Shown here: positions 53,535 through 64,000 of the stretch, one piece after another
Numbering within the stretch: position 1 is the stretch's first letter
Layout: each line of letters begins with the position of its first letter
The notes under the pieces: generated by a model
What the model was told of the DNA's origin: nothing
Database searches by the model: none
What the model saw: only the letters and a program-made list of their open reading frames with translations
Made by a program: the position numbers and the translations under genes
Source of the DNA: Sphingobium sp. CECT 9361
Lineage (GTDB): Bacteria > Pseudomonadota > Alphaproteobacteria > Sphingomonadales > Sphingomonadaceae
Direction of reading: 5' to 3'
Length of the DNA: 64,000 nucleotides
Assembly: GCF_918741285.1 (NCBI RefSeq)
Contig: NZ_CAKKNC010000011.1
Location: 1 to 64,000 of the forward strand

Positions 53535-53844
53535 CGATCGTCTCCCCGGACTTCACGGCCACGCGGACCTTCTTGCCGTCCTTGGTTTCGAAGCGAATAC
53601 GGGTCGGCTTGTTATCCGGACCGGCAATCGCGACGTTGGAAATGTGCAGCGGAGCCGGCTTGCGGTCGATGCCGCCTTGCGGGTTCGCCTGGTCAGGCTT
53701 GCGGTGACGTGCGTGCACGTTGATGCCTTCCACCAGGACCTTGTCGTCCTTCGGGAACATCTGCAGGACAGTACCGGTACGGCCCTTGTCCTTGCCTGCG
53801 AGCACGACGACCTTGTCGCCCTTCTTGATGCGTGCGGCGCTCAT
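53527..53844 (-). CDS. rplX: 50S ribosomal protein L24
   Basis: The 105-residue protein is L24 with its KOW motif: [19 protein letters not shown], and [20 protein letters not shown]. It is an early assembly factor for the 50S subunit. Its ATG overlaps the rplN stop by one base. Confidence 0.97.
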   Translation of the reverse strand: MSAARIKKGDKVVVLAGKDKGRTGTVLQMFPKDDKVLVEGINVHARHRKPDQANPQGGIDRKPAPLHISNVAIAGPDNKPTRIRFETKDGKKVRVAVKSGETIDG

Positions 53845-54212
53845 TACAGCACCTCCGGAGCCAGCGAGATGATCTTCATGTGCTTGCGCGCACGCAGCTC
53901 ACGGACCACCGGGCCAAAGATACGGGTGCCGATGGGCTCCTCGTTCTTGTTCACCAGAACGGCGGCGTTACCGTCGAAACGGATCACCGAACCGTCTGCA
54001 CGGCGGATGTCCTTGGCGGTACGCACGATGACGGCACGGTGCACGTCACCTTTCTTAACGCGACCCTTGGGCTGCGCTTCCTTCACGGAGACGACGATGA
54101 TGTCGCCTACGCTCGCAAAGCGCCGCTTCGAGCCGCCAAGCACCTTGATGCACTGGACGCGCTTGGCGCCCGAGTTATCGGCCACCTCAAGATTTGACTG
54201 CATCTGGATCAT
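53844..54212 (-). CDS. rplN: 50S ribosomal protein L14
   Basis: The 122-residue protein is L14: [28 protein letters not shown], and [30 protein letters not shown]. Seventy-six bases separate it from rpsQ. Confidence 0.97.
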   Translation of the reverse strand: MIQMQSNLEVADNSGAKRVQCIKVLGGSKRRFASVGDIIVVSVKEAQPKGRVKKGDVHRAVIVRTAKDIRRADGSVIRFDGNAAVLVNKNEEPIGTRIFGPVVRELRARKHMKIISLAPEVL

Positions 54213-54288
54213 GGATCCGGTTCCTTCTTACTTGGCTTTCCGGGGCTTGGCCTAAGCCTTACCTCGGGAGTTCCGTGTTTGTGTCAGC

Positions 54289-54552
54289 TCAGGACGCGGC
54301 TTCGGGCGACTTGTGCGTATCCACCCGCTCGATGACCTTCCAGGTCTTGAGCTTCGAGATCGGCGCTGTCTCCTCGATGCGAACCGTTTCACCTTCGTGA
54401 TAGGCGTTCACTTCGTCGTGAGCGTGATACTTCTTCGAGCGGCGGATGATCTTGCCATAGAGCGGGTGCTTAACCTTGCGCTCCACGAGGACCACTACCG
54501 TCTTGTCGGTCTTGTCGGAAACGATCGTTCCCGTGAGCACGCGCTTGGGCAT
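54289..54552 (-). CDS. rpsQ: 30S ribosomal protein S17
   Basis: The 87-residue protein is S17: [41 protein letters not shown], and [23 protein letters not shown]. It follows rpmC after 14 bases. Confidence 0.97.
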   Translation of the reverse strand: MPKRVLTGTIVSDKTDKTVVVLVERKVKHPLYGKIIRRSKKYHAHDEVNAYHEGETVRIEETAPISKLKTWKVIERVDTHKSPEAAS

Positions 54553-54566
54553 GATGCGTTCCTTCC

Positions 54567-54773
54567 TTACTTGGCAGGAGCGGCGCGGGTGCGCTCGCCC
54601 TGCAACGTCTTGATCTGTGCGATCGACCGACGGACTTCCTTTACCCGGCTCGGCTTTTCGAGCTGGTTCGTTGCGGCCTGAAAGCGCAGGTTGAACTGCT
54701 CACGCTTCAGGTTGCCAAGCTCGGTCGAAAGCTCATCGTCGGACTTGGTCTTGAGGTCAGCTACGTTTGCCAT
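54567..54773 (-). CDS. rpmC: 50S ribosomal protein L29
   Basis: The 68-residue protein is L29: [55 protein letters not shown] at 54773, four bases after the rplP stop, is preferred over one 42 bases earlier within rplP. Confidence 0.95.
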   Translation of the reverse strand: MANVADLKTKSDDELSTELGNLKREQFNLRFQAATNQLEKPSRVKEVRRSIAQIKTLQGERTRAAPAK

Positions 54774-54777
54774 GTCC

Positions 54778-55209
54778 TCAGGCTCCCAGATGCGAGGTGT
54801 CACCCAGACGGGCAACGACCTTGGTCTTGATCGGCAGCTTCATCGCAGCGCGCGAGAAAGCTTCGGCGGCCAGCGGGCCGGGTACACCGTCCAGCTCGAA
54901 CAGGATGCGGCCCGGCTTAACCCGTGCTGCCCAATATTCGATCGAACCCTTGCCCTTGCCCTGACGGACTTCAGCGGGCTTCTTCGACACGGGAACGTCC
55001 GGGAAGATGCGGATCCACAAACGGCCCTGACGGCGAATGTGACGTGTGATCGCACGACGGGCCGCTTCGATCTGACGCGCGGTCAGACGATCGGGTTCCA
55101 TCGCTTTGAGGCCATAGGAGCCAAAGTTCAAGTCGGTGCCACCCTTGGCCTCGCCCTTGATCCGGCCCTTGAAAGCCTTGCGAAACTTGGTTTTCTTCGG
55201 TTGCAGCAT
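54778..55209 (-). CDS. rplP: 50S ribosomal protein L16
   Basis: The 143-residue protein is L16: [36 protein letters not shown], and [27 protein letters not shown]. It contributes to the peptidyl-transferase region and tRNA binding. Confidence 0.97.
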   Translation of the reverse strand: MLQPKKTKFRKAFKGRIKGEAKGGTDLNFGSYGLKAMEPDRLTARQIEAARRAITRHIRRQGRLWIRIFPDVPVSKKPAEVRQGKGKGSIEYWAARVKPGRILFELDGVPGPLAAEAFSRAAMKLPIKTKVVARLGDTSHLGA

Positions 55210-55226
55210 GATGCTCTACCTTGTCC

Positions 55227-55922
55227 TTATCGGGCCGGGCGCACGCCGGAGGTCTGAGCCTCCAGCATGAGCCGGTCCGTTGCCATCGGGTCGTGGCCCA
55301 GGATTTCGCCCTTGAAGATCCATACCTTCACGCCGCACACGCCATAAGCGGTGTGTGCCGTCGCTTCGGCATAGCCCACGTTACCGCGCAGCGTGTGCAA
55401 GGGAACGCGACCTTCACGATACCATTCGACGCGCGCGATTTCCGCGCCGCCAAGACGACCGCCGCAGGTGATCTTGATGCCTTCGGCACCCAGACGCAGC
55501 GCCGACTGAACCGCGCGCTTCATGGCACGACGGAATGCGATACGACGCTCAAGCTGATCGGCAACGCCCTGTGCGACCAAACGGCTGTCGACTTCCGGCT
55601 TGCGGATCTCGACGATGTTCAGGCTGACGTCGGAAGTGGTGAACTCGCCCAGCTTCTTGCGAAGCTTCTCGATGTCGGCACCCTTCTTACCGATGATGAC
55701 ACCGGGACGCGCAGCGTAGATCGAAACGCGGCACAGCTTGGCCGGACGCTCGATAACCACCTTCGAGATCGCAGCCTGTGGCAGCGTCTTGAAGATGAAC
55801 GTGCGGATCTTGATGTCTTCCATCAGGAGACGGCCATAGTCCGCGCCTTCGGCGTACCAGCGGCTGTCCCAGGTGCGGTTGATCTGAAGACGCAGACCGA
55901 TCGGATTGCTCTTATGACCCAT
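55227..55922 (-). CDS. rpsC: 30S ribosomal protein S3
   Basis: The 231-residue protein is S3: [25 protein letters not shown], the KH domain [22 protein letters not shown], and [34 protein letters not shown]. It forms part of the mRNA entry path. Confidence 0.97.
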   Translation of the reverse strand: MGHKSNPIGLRLQINRTWDSRWYAEGADYGRLLMEDIKIRTFIFKTLPQAAISKVVIERPAKLCRVSIYAARPGVIIGKKGADIEKLRKKLGEFTTSDVSLNIVEIRKPEVDSRLVAQGVADQLERRIAFRRAMKRAVQSALRLGAEGIKITCGGRLGGAEIARVEWYREGRVPLHTLRGNVGYAEATAHTAYGVCGVKVWIFKGEILGHDPMATDRLMLEAQTSGVRPAR

Positions 55923-55925
55923 GAC

Positions 55926-56312
55926 TTACGCCTCTGCCTCTTCTGCCTGTTCGCGGACGACGATGCGTACCCGGCTGAACGGCTTCAGGATGCGGGTGGA
56001 CTTGCCACGACCGCGGGTGTGGAACCGCTTCATCGTCAGCGCCTTGCCGACCGATGCTTCGGTGACGACCAGTGCATCGACGTCGAGGTTATGGTTGTTT
56101 TCCGCATTGGCGATGGCCGAAGCCAGAACCTTGCGAACATCAACAGCCATTGCCTTCTTCGAGAAAGCCAGGACGTTCATCGCGTCCTCGACCTTGCGAC
56201 CGCGGATGAGAGCGGCAACGAGGTTCAGCTTCTGCGCCGAACCACGAATGGTCGTGCCGACTGCCAGAGCCTCATTGTCGGCAACCCGACGGGGGGACTT
56301 TTCCTTGCCCAT
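55926..56312 (-). CDS. rplV: 50S ribosomal protein L22
   Basis: The 128-residue protein is L22: [47 protein letters not shown] with a tunnel hairpin [20 protein letters not shown]. Its start overlaps the rpsS stop by one base. Confidence 0.97.
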   Translation of the reverse strand: MGKEKSPRRVADNEALAVGTTIRGSAQKLNLVAALIRGRKVEDAMNVLAFSKKAMAVDVRKVLASAIANAENNHNLDVDALVVTEASVGKALTMKRFHTRGRGKSTRILKPFSRVRIVVREQAEEAEA

Positions 56313-56587
56313 TAGCGCTTGCCCTTCTTGTCGGCAGCATGACCGGGGAAGTAGCGCGTCGGCGCGAATTCACCCAGCTTGTGACCAACCATTTCCTCGT
56401 TCACCGAAACGGGAACGTGCTTGCGGCCATTGTAGACGTTGAACGTCAGGCCAACGAACTGCGGCAGGATCGTGGAGCGGCGCGACCAGGTCTTGATCGG
56501 TGTGCGCGCATTCGTTTCCTGTGCGGTTTCTGCCTTCTTCAGAAGGCTGAGGTCCACGAACGGACCTTTCCAGACGGAACGAGCCAT
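56312..56587 (-). CDS. rpsS: 30S ribosomal protein S19
   Basis: The 91-residue protein is S19: [70 protein letters not shown]. Confidence 0.97.
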   Translation of the reverse strand: MARSVWKGPFVDLSLLKKAETAQETNARTPIKTWSRRSTILPQFVGLTFNVYNGRKHVPVSVNEEMVGHKLGEFAPTRYFPGHAADKKGKR

Positions 56588-56590
56588 CGC

Positions 56591-57427
56591 TTACCTCTTC
56601 TTCTTGGCGTGACGTGACCGGATAATCATATTATCGGTCGACTTGTTGTTGCGGGTGCGTGCACCCTTGGTCGGCTTGCCCCACGGCGTGACCGGATGAC
56701 GGCCACCAGAGGTCCGGCCTTCACCACCACCATGCGGATGGTCGACCGGGTTCTTTGCAACGCCGCGTGTCAGCGGACGCTTGCCGAGCCAGCGGTTACG
56801 ACCGGCCTTGGCAAGATTGGTGTTGCCGTTGTCGGGGTTCGAAACGGCGCCAACGGTGCCCATGCATTCCGCACGGATGTAGCGCTGTTCACCCGAGTTC
56901 AGGCGGACCATGACCATGCCGCGGTCACGACCAACGAGCTGAGCATAAGTGCCAGCGGAACGTGCGAGCTGACCGCCCTTGCCCGGCTTCATTTCCACAT
57001 TGTGGAAAATCGTGCCGACCGGCATCTGGCCCAGTTCCATCGCATTGCCCGGCTTAACGTCGGTCTTCTTCGCGGCGATCACCTTGTCACCCGGCGCAAG
57101 ACGCTGGGGAGCCAGGATATAGGCCTGCTCACCATCGGGATAGTTGACCAGCGCGATGAACGCGGTGCGGTTGGGGTCATATTCCAGACGCTCTACCGTG
57201 CCTTCGACGTCCCACTTGCGACGCTTGAAGTCGATGATGCGATAGCGCTGCTTGTGACCGCCGGCGATACCGCGCGAGGTCACATGGCCCTTGTTATTGC
57301 GGCCGCCGGTCTTGTTCTTACCTTCGGTAAGCGCCTTGACGGGCTTGCCCTTGTGCAGTGCAGACCGATCGACAAGGATCAGGCCGCGGCGTGCGGGGCT
57401 GGTCGGATTATAATGCTTGAGTGCCAT
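56591..57427 (-). CDS. rplB: 50S ribosomal protein L2
   Basis: The 278-residue protein is L2: [69 protein letters not shown], and [20 protein letters not shown] near the C-terminus, close to the peptidyl-transferase centre. Confidence 0.98.
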   Translation of the reverse strand: MALKHYNPTSPARRGLILVDRSALHKGKPVKALTEGKNKTGGRNNKGHVTSRGIAGGHKQRYRIIDFKRRKWDVEGTVERLEYDPNRTAFIALVNYPDGEQAYILAPQRLAPGDKVIAAKKTDVKPGNAMELGQMPVGTIFHNVEMKPGKGGQLARSAGTYAQLVGRDRGMVMVRLNSGEQRYIRAECMGTVGAVSNPDNGNTNLAKAGRNRWLGKRPLTRGVAKNPVDHPHGGGEGRTSGGRHPVTPWGKPTKGARTRNNKSTDNMIIRSRHAKKKR

Positions 57428-57437
57428 CTATCCCGCC

Positions 57438-57752
57438 TCAAATACCGGTGGTGACGTCAATGGACTGGCCTTCGGCCAGCGTGACGATCGCCTTCTTGAA
57501 ATCGGAACGCTTGTAGGGCTTGCCCTTCCAGCGCTTCACCTTGCCCTTTTGGACAATGGTGTTCACGGCCTTAACCGTCACGCCGAACAGCGCTTCGATG
57601 GCAGCCTTGATCTCCGGCTTGGATGCGTCGTTGGCGACCTTGAAAACAACAGCGTTGTTTTCGGACAGCAACGTCGCCTTTTCGGTGATGTGCGGCGCGA
57701 CGACGACGTCATAGTGACGGTTGTCGACGGTCTTTTCGGGCTTTTTAGCCAT
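57438..57752 (-). CDS. rplW: 50S ribosomal protein L23
   Basis: The 104-residue protein is L23: [79 protein letters not shown]. It surrounds the peptide exit tunnel. Its start overlaps the rplD stop by eight bases. Confidence 0.97.
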   Translation of the reverse strand: MAKKPEKTVDNRHYDVVVAPHITEKATLLSENNAVVFKVANDASKPEIKAAIEALFGVTVKAVNTIVQKGKVKRWKGKPYKRSDFKKAIVTLAEGQSIDVTTGI

Positions 57753-58368
57753 TGAAACGGGCCTCCAGCTTTTCGACTGCAGCGCGCGTCAGCACGAGCG
57801 AGTCGGCACGAAGAATGTCGTAGACATTGGCACCCACGGCGGGGAGCACATTGACGCCGACCAGATTGGACGAAGCGCGGGCGAAGCTGATGTTGATCGC
57901 GTCACCGTCGATGAACAGTGCCTTGCCGAGGCCGAGACCAGCAAGCTTGCCTGCCAGTTCCTGCGTCTTGCCGTCCTTGACGTCGAGATTGTCGATGACG
58001 GTCAGCGTTCCGGCTTTCGCCTTCGACGACAGCGCCATCTTCAGGCCGAGCGCGCGGACCTTCTTGTTCAGCGAAGGATTGAAGTCACGGACGCGGGGAC
58101 CATGAGCCTTACCACCGCCGATGAAGATCGGTGCTGCGCGATCGCCGTGGCGAGCCGTACCGCCGCCCTTCTGGCGACCGAACTTCTTGCCGGTGCGCGA
58201 CACGTCCGAACGCTCACGCGCTCCACGAGCCGTACCGCGGCGCTTTTCAAGCTGCCAGGTGACAACGCGATGCAGAATGTCGGCGCGCGGCTCAAGGCCG
58301 AATACGTCGTCGTTCAGTTCGATATCGCCAGCGGCTGTCGCTTCGAGGGTCTGTACCTTGATCTTCAT
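57745..58368 (-). CDS. rplD: 50S ribosomal protein L4
   Basis: The 207-residue protein is L4: [66 protein letters not shown]. In E. coli L4 represses its own operon; a structured spacer before rplC (59257-59445) is a possible target here. Confidence 0.97.
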   Translation of the reverse strand: MKIKVQTLEATAAGDIELNDDVFGLEPRADILHRVVTWQLEKRRGTARGARERSDVSRTGKKFGRQKGGGTARHGDRAAPIFIGGGKAHGPRVRDFNPSLNKKVRALGLKMALSSKAKAGTLTVIDNLDVKDGKTQELAGKLAGLGLGKALFIDGDAINISFARASSNLVGVNVLPAVGANVYDILRADSLVLTRAAVEKLEARFNG

Positions 58369-58371
58369 GGT

Positions 58372-59256
58372 TTAGCCCTCCTTGTCTTGCGAGCCGGTGG
58401 CGTCATCGCCTTCAGCCGGGGTTGCGTTGATGGGCTCGTTGACACCCTCTTCGTTCACCTGTGCGTCCGAAGCGGCGACACCGGCAGCCACTTCGTCGTC
58501 ACCGGGAAGCGGTGCGATTTCATGGGTTGCGGCGGCCGGAACCATGCCGGGCAAAGTATCGTCCTCTTCGTGGACAACACCCTTTTCCTTCAGGCTGGCA
58601 GGATAAGGCACGTCAGCGTGACGGGGAACCTTGACGGCATCCTTGACGGTGAGCCAGGTGCCCTTGGCGCCCGGAACGCTGCCCTTGACGAACAAAAGGC
58701 CGCGCTCAACGTCCGTACGCACGATTTCCAGATTCTGCTGGGTGCGTTCACGGTCGCCCATGTGGCCAGCCATCTTCTTGTTCTTGAACACGCGGCCTGG
58801 ATCCTGACGGTTACCCGTCGAACCATGGGCACGATGCGAGATCGAAACACCGTGGGTTGCGCGCATACCGCCGAAACCCCAACGCTTCATCGCGCCGGCA
58901 AAGCCCTTGCCCTGCGTGTGACCGCTGACATCAACGAGCTGACCCGCGATGAAATGGTCTGCGGCGATTTCCGAACCGACGTCGAGGAGTGCATCCTCGG
59001 CGACCCGGAATTCGTAAACCTTTGCCTTGGGCTCAACTTCCGCCTTGGCGAAGTGGCCGCGCTGCGGCTTGGCAACATTCTTAGCCTTGGCGACGCCAGC
59101 GCCAAGCTGAACAGCGATGTAGCCGTCACGATCTGTTTCGCGGCGAGCGATAACCTGATTGCCTTCAAGCGCCAGAACGGTGACGGGCACATGGCGGCCA
59201 TCATCCTGGAACAGGCGGGTCATCCCCACTTTTTTCGCGATCACGCCAGTGCGCAT
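58372..59256 (-). CDS. rplC: 50S ribosomal protein L3 with long acidic C-terminal tail
   Basis: The 294-residue protein has the L3 core ([80 protein letters not shown]) ending around residue 215, followed by about 75 residues rich in Asp, Glu, Ala and Pro ([34 protein letters not shown]). L3 is usually 205-250 residues. ATG at 59256 is the family start; the longer frame up to 59340 runs into the spacer. Confidence 0.96.
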   Translation of the reverse strand: MRTGVIAKKVGMTRLFQDDGRHVPVTVLALEGNQVIARRETDRDGYIAVQLGAGVAKAKNVAKPQRGHFAKAEVEPKAKVYEFRVAEDALLDVGSEIAADHFIAGQLVDVSGHTQGKGFAGAMKRWGFGGMRATHGVSISHRAHGSTGNRQDPGRVFKNKKMAGHMGDRERTQQNLEIVRTDVERGLLFVKGSVPGAKGTWLTVKDAVKVPRHADVPYPASLKEKGVVHEEDDTLPGMVPAAATHEIAPLPGDDEVAAGVAASDAQVNEEGVNEPINATPAEGDDATGSQDKEG

Positions 59257-59445
59257 GATCCATACTCCCAATAGAGGCCCGCCGAAATTGACGGGCGTAT
59301 CCAACGAAAAGACCCCGCAGGAACCATCCTGTGGGGCCAACCCAAAATGTATCGATCACCCCGTCCGGGTTGGATGCTTCCACCAAAGCGGAAGCGACGG
59401 GGGACCAGGACCGCAGCAAAAGCTGCGCGGTATCCCTAACCGCTA
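59257..59445 (-). promoter_or_regulatory. structured rpsJ-rplC spacer with terminator-like hairpin, candidate attenuator
   Basis: In the transcribed (minus) direction the 189-base spacer contains CCGCGCAGC/GCTGCGG, then CCCCGTC (59396-59403) pairing with GACGGGG (59359-59365), and CCAACCC (59367-59373) that can instead pair with GGGTTGG (59337-59343). These two long-range pairings cross. Directly after, a stem GGCCCCACAGGA/TCCTGCGGGGTC (59311-59338) is followed by TTTT (59307-59310), an intrinsic-terminator shape. This would allow control of rplC onward after rpsJ. No published leader of this form is known to me. Confidence 0.5.
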
Positions 59446-59757
59446 TTAAGCGAGCTTAATCTCGACGTTCACGCCGGCAGCCAAATCGAGCTTCATCAGC
59501 GCGTCGACCGTTTGCGGCGTCGGCTGCACAATGTCAAGCATACGCTTGTAAGTGCGAACCTCGAACTGTTCACGCGACTTCTTGTCGACGTGCGGACCAC
59601 GGTTCACCGTGAACTTCTCGATGCGCGTCGGCAACGGAATGGGACCGCGGATCAACGCACCCGTACGGCGCGCGGTATCGGCAATGTCACCAGTGGCCTG
59701 ATCCAAAACACGATGGTCAAATGCCTTCAGGCGAATGCGAATATTCTGCGTATCCAT
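59446..59757 (-). CDS. rpsJ: 30S ribosomal protein S10
   Basis: The 103-residue protein is S10: [68 protein letters not shown]. It sits 141 bases downstream of tuf; the spacer holds the tuf-end hairpin at 59857. Confidence 0.98.
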   Translation of the reverse strand: MDTQNIRIRLKAFDHRVLDQATGDIADTARRTGALIRGPIPLPTRIEKFTVNRGPHVDKKSREQFEVRTYKRMLDIVQPTPQTVDALMKLDLAAGVNVEIKLA

Positions 59758-59856
59758 GTCCGTTGTACCGATGCGAAAGAGCCAAAAACAAAATCGCCCC
59801 AGTTGATCCTCTAGCTAAATTAGCCGGCGAGGACCGGTCCGAGGCGATGAAATCAG

Positions 59857-59888
59857 GAGCCGCACGAATCACCAGGACCGTGCGGCTC
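59857..59888 (-). terminator. hairpin at the end of tuf
   Basis: GAGCCGCACG pairs exactly with CGTGCGGCTC around a 12-base loop, 11 bases after the tuf stop. The tail is CTGATTT, a weak T run, so read-through into rpsJ is likely. Confidence 0.6.
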
Positions 59889-59898
59889 GCTGCCTATA

Positions 59899-61089
59899 TT
59901 ACTTCGTAATCGTTCCGACAACCCCTGCGCCGACGGTACGACCGCCTTCACGGATTGCGAAGCGCAGACCAGCGTCCATCGCGATCGGCGCGATGAGCTT
60001 TACGCCCAGCTTCACGTTGTCGCCCGGCATCACCATTTCGGTGCCTTCGGGGAGAACAACTTCGCCGGTGACGTCGGTCGTGCGGAAGTAGAACTGCGGA
60101 CGATAGTTCGCAAAGAACGGGGTGTGACGACCGCCTTCTTCCTTCGACAGAACGTAGATTTCCGCGTCGAAGTCAGTGTGCGGCTTGATCGTGCCGGGCT
60201 TGCAGAGAACCTGACCACGCTCAACGTCTTCACGGCCAACGCCGCGAACCAGTGCACCGATGTTGTCGCCTGCACGACCTTCGTCGAGCAGCTTGCGGAA
60301 CATTTCGACGCCGGTGACGACGGTCTTGCGGGTGTCCTTGATGCCGACGATTTCGACTTCTTCGCCAACCTTGACGATGCCGGTTTCAACGCGGCCGGTA
60401 ACAACCGTACCACGACCCGAGATCGAGAACACGTCTTCGATCGGCATCAGGAAGGGCTTGTCAACCGGACGTTCCGGCTGCGGGATCCAGCTATCGACAG
60501 CAGCCATCAGCTTGAGAACGGCGTCATGGCCGATTTCAGGCGTCTTGTCCTGCAGAGCGGCAACAGCCGAACCGGGGATGATGGGGATGTTGTCGCCATC
60601 GAAATCGTAGCTGCTGAGCAGTTCGCGGATTTCGAGTTCAACCAGTTCCAGAATTTCTGCGTCGTCAACAAGGTCAACCTTGTTCATGAACACGACGAGC
60701 TGAGGAACGCCAACCTGCCGAGCGAGCAGGATGTGCTCACGAGTCTGGGGCATCGGGCCGTCGGTAGCCGAAACGACGAGGATCGCGCCGTCCATCTGTG
60801 CCGCACCGGTGATCATGTTCTTCACATAGTCAGCGTGGCCCGGGCAATCGACGTGTGCGTAGTGGCGTGCTTCCGTTTCATATTCGACGTGTGCGGTCGA
60901 AATGGTGATGCCGCGCTCGCGCTCTTCAGGCGCCTTGTCGATGTTGTCGTAGCTGGTGAACGTAGCGCCGCCGGTTTCGGCCAGCACCTTCGTGATCGCT
61001 GCGGTCAGCGAGGTCTTGCCATGGTCAACGTGACCGATGGTGCCGATGTTGCAGTGCGGCTTCGTCCGCTCAAACTTAGCTTTCGCCAT
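59899..61089 (-). CDS. tuf: elongation factor Tu
   Basis: The 396-residue protein has all EF-Tu GTPase motifs: [18 protein letters not shown] (P-loop), [36 protein letters not shown], and SALDxL-like [10 protein letters not shown]; domains 2 and 3 follow with [10 protein letters not shown] and [21 protein letters not shown]. It delivers aminoacyl-tRNA. Only one copy lies in this window. Confidence 0.98.
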   Translation of the reverse strand: MAKAKFERTKPHCNIGTIGHVDHGKTSLTAAITKVLAETGGATFTSYDNIDKAPEERERGITISTAHVEYETEARHYAHVDCPGHADYVKNMITGAAQMDGAILVVSATDGPMPQTREHILLARQVGVPQLVVFMNKVDLVDDAEILELVELEIRELLSSYDFDGDNIPIIPGSAVAALQDKTPEIGHDAVLKLMAAVDSWIPQPERPVDKPFLMPIEDVFSISGRGTVVTGRVETGIVKVGEEVEIVGIKDTRKTVVTGVEMFRKLLDEGRAGDNIGALVRGVGREDVERGQVLCKPGTIKPHTDFDAEIYVLSKEEGGRHTPFFANYRPQFYFRTTDVTGEVVLPEGTEMVMPGDNVKLGVKLIAPIAMDAGLRFAIREGGRTVGAGVVGTITK

Positions 61090-61234
61090 TTCTCTCTACC
61101 TTCTTGTCCAAATAGCTTGGTCTGACCGCTTGGGTGCGCGCCCGCCCCCTTAGTGCGAAGGCGCGTCCATAGCAGCATATTTACATATTGCCAGCCCCGA
61201 CGACCCCGTTTTTGGGATCGAAGGGGCAATTTTA

Positions 61235-63310
<2,076 letters not shown>

Positions 63311-63359
63311 GATGGTTCACTCCGTTGCCGATGAGCGGCGGTTGGAAATTAAGAATAGG

Positions 63360-63396
63360 GAAAGCCGGGCGTCGCGCATGGCTACGCCCGGCTTTC
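63360..63396. terminator. hairpin in the rpsG-fusA spacer
   Basis: GAAAGCCGGGCGT and its inverse enclose an 11-base loop. The minus strand continues CCCTATTC and the plus strand TATATAG, so it lacks a T run in the sense direction. It may be an mRNA-processing or stability element rather than an end point. Confidence 0.45.
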
Positions 63397-63406
63397 TATA
63401 TAGGTA

Positions 63407-63877
63407 TTACCAGCGGTAATGCGAGAAGGCGCGGTTGGCTTCGGCCATCCGGTGCGTGTCTTCACGCTTCTTCACGGCATTGCCACGGTTGTTCGCGGCA
63501 TCCAGCAGCTCACCCGAAAGGCGCGCGGCCATCGTGGTTTCGCTGCGGTTGCGCGCGGCCGTGATGAGCCAGCGGATCGCAAGTGCCTGAGCACGCTCGG
63601 GGCGGACTTCGACAGGAACCTGATAGGTCGCACCACCGACGCGGCGGCTGCGAACTTCGATACCGGGCTTCACATTGTTCAATGCGTCATGGAACATTGC
63701 GATGGGATCCTTCTTGGCTTTCGCCTCGACGGTTTCCAGCGCGCCATAGACGATGCCTTCGGCGACGGCTTTCTTGCCGTCTTCCATGACACTGTTCATG
63801 AACTTGGAAAGGATCTGATCTCCGTACTTGGGATCAGGAAGGATGATGCGCTTTTCTGGGCGACGACGACGTGACAT
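63407..63877 (-). CDS. rpsG: 30S ribosomal protein S7
   Basis: The 156-residue protein is S7: [47 protein letters not shown], and [37 protein letters not shown]. It binds the 16S 3' major domain. In E. coli S7 represses the str operon. Confidence 0.98.
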   Translation of the reverse strand: MSRRRRPEKRIILPDPKYGDQILSKFMNSVMEDGKKAVAEGIVYGALETVEAKAKKDPIAMFHDALNNVKPGIEVRSRRVGGATYQVPVEVRPERAQALAIRWLITAARNRSETTMAARLSGELLDAANNRGNAVKKREDTHRMAEANRAFSHYRW

Positions 63878-63891
63878 GTTTTCAGTCTCCC

Positions 63892-64000
63892 TTACTTAGG
63901 ACGCTTCGCGCCGTACTTCGAACGGCTCTGCTTACGATCCTTGACACCCTGTGTATCGAGGACGCCGCGCAGTACGTGGTAACGCACACCGGGAAGATCT
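63892..64000 (-). CDS. rpsL: 30S ribosomal protein S12, C-terminal part
   Basis: The last 35 codons before the stop read [34 protein letters not shown], the S12 C-terminus. The stop is 15 bases before the rpsG start, the usual rpsL-rpsG order. The start is beyond the window edge. Confidence 0.96.

Noticed and set aside
57721..59274. 517-codon plus-strand frame opposite rplD-rplC
   Set aside because: Antisense to conserved ribosomal genes with no domain.

Overview
The window is chromosomal DNA from a GC-rich alphaproteobacterium, most likely a member of the Sphingomonadales. The grounds are the protein sequences, the NDUFA12-type complex I subunit, two TonB-dependent receptors, a fatty acyl-AMP ligase, a fused ThiS-ThiG and several classes of short extragenic palindromes (REP/REPIN-like). 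The genus cannot be fixed from the sequence alone.

Layout. (1) 1-3.6 kb: the end of an IS3-family element that cuts into a small secreted-protein gene, then a cell-wall cluster of two L,D-transpeptidase-like proteins around a lipoprotein, then HU. (2) 3.8-11 kb: LysR regulator, zinc/metal-type TonB receptor, ThiS-ThiG fusion, aroQ, accB-accC, arsC. (3) 11-18.6 kb: orphan ParA-like ATPase, GGDEF-EAL protein, acyl-AMP ligase, recX, DUF192 protein, NDUFA12 protein, aat. (4) 18.7-21.2 kb: tRNA-Trp, secE, nusG, rplK, rplA and a strong terminator. (5) 21.4-37.5 kb: an accessory, probably catabolic, region with a TonB receptor, four SDR enzymes, acyl-CoA ligase, acyl-CoA dehydrogenase, Rieske ferredoxin, NTF2-like and ABM-fold proteins, ThuA-like protein, sterol-desaturase-family protein and a LuxR-type regulator. 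(6) 37.6-45.8 kb: TRIC-type membrane protein, OprB-type porin, chemoreceptor, acyltransferase, the betaine-lipid pair btaA-btaB and a small FlbD-like protein. (7) 45.8-64 kb on the minus strand: gdhA, then, read in transcription order from the right edge, rpsL(partial)-rpsG-fusA-tuf-rpsJ-rplC-rplD-rplW-rplB-rpsS-rplV-rpsC-rplP-rpmC-rpsQ-rplN-rplX-rplE-rpsN-rpsH-rplF-rplR-rpsE-rpmD-rplO-secY-adk.

How the parts work together. The ribosomal cluster makes most large and small subunit proteins plus SecY, EF-Tu and EF-G; it converges on the secE-nusG-rplKA operon across a 26-kb block of accessory genes. btaA-btaB should make the phosphorus-free membrane lipid DGTS; a three-repeat PHO-box-like sequence lies just upstream, which fits phosphate-starvation control. 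The catabolic region looks like uptake (TonB receptor), oxidation (SDRs, Rieske ferredoxin), CoA activation and beta-oxidation-type dehydrogenation of an unidentified hydrophobic or cyclic substrate, possibly under the LuxR-type regulator, whose promoter region carries a lux-box-like 20-bp palindrome.

The signals most worth follow-up are the lux-box-like site with its LuxR solo, the PHO-box/btaAB unit, a structured 189-nt rpsJ-rplC spacer with an intrinsic-terminator-like hairpin, and the modular REPIN palindromes, one of which lies inside the apparent N-terminal coding region of the DUF192 gene.
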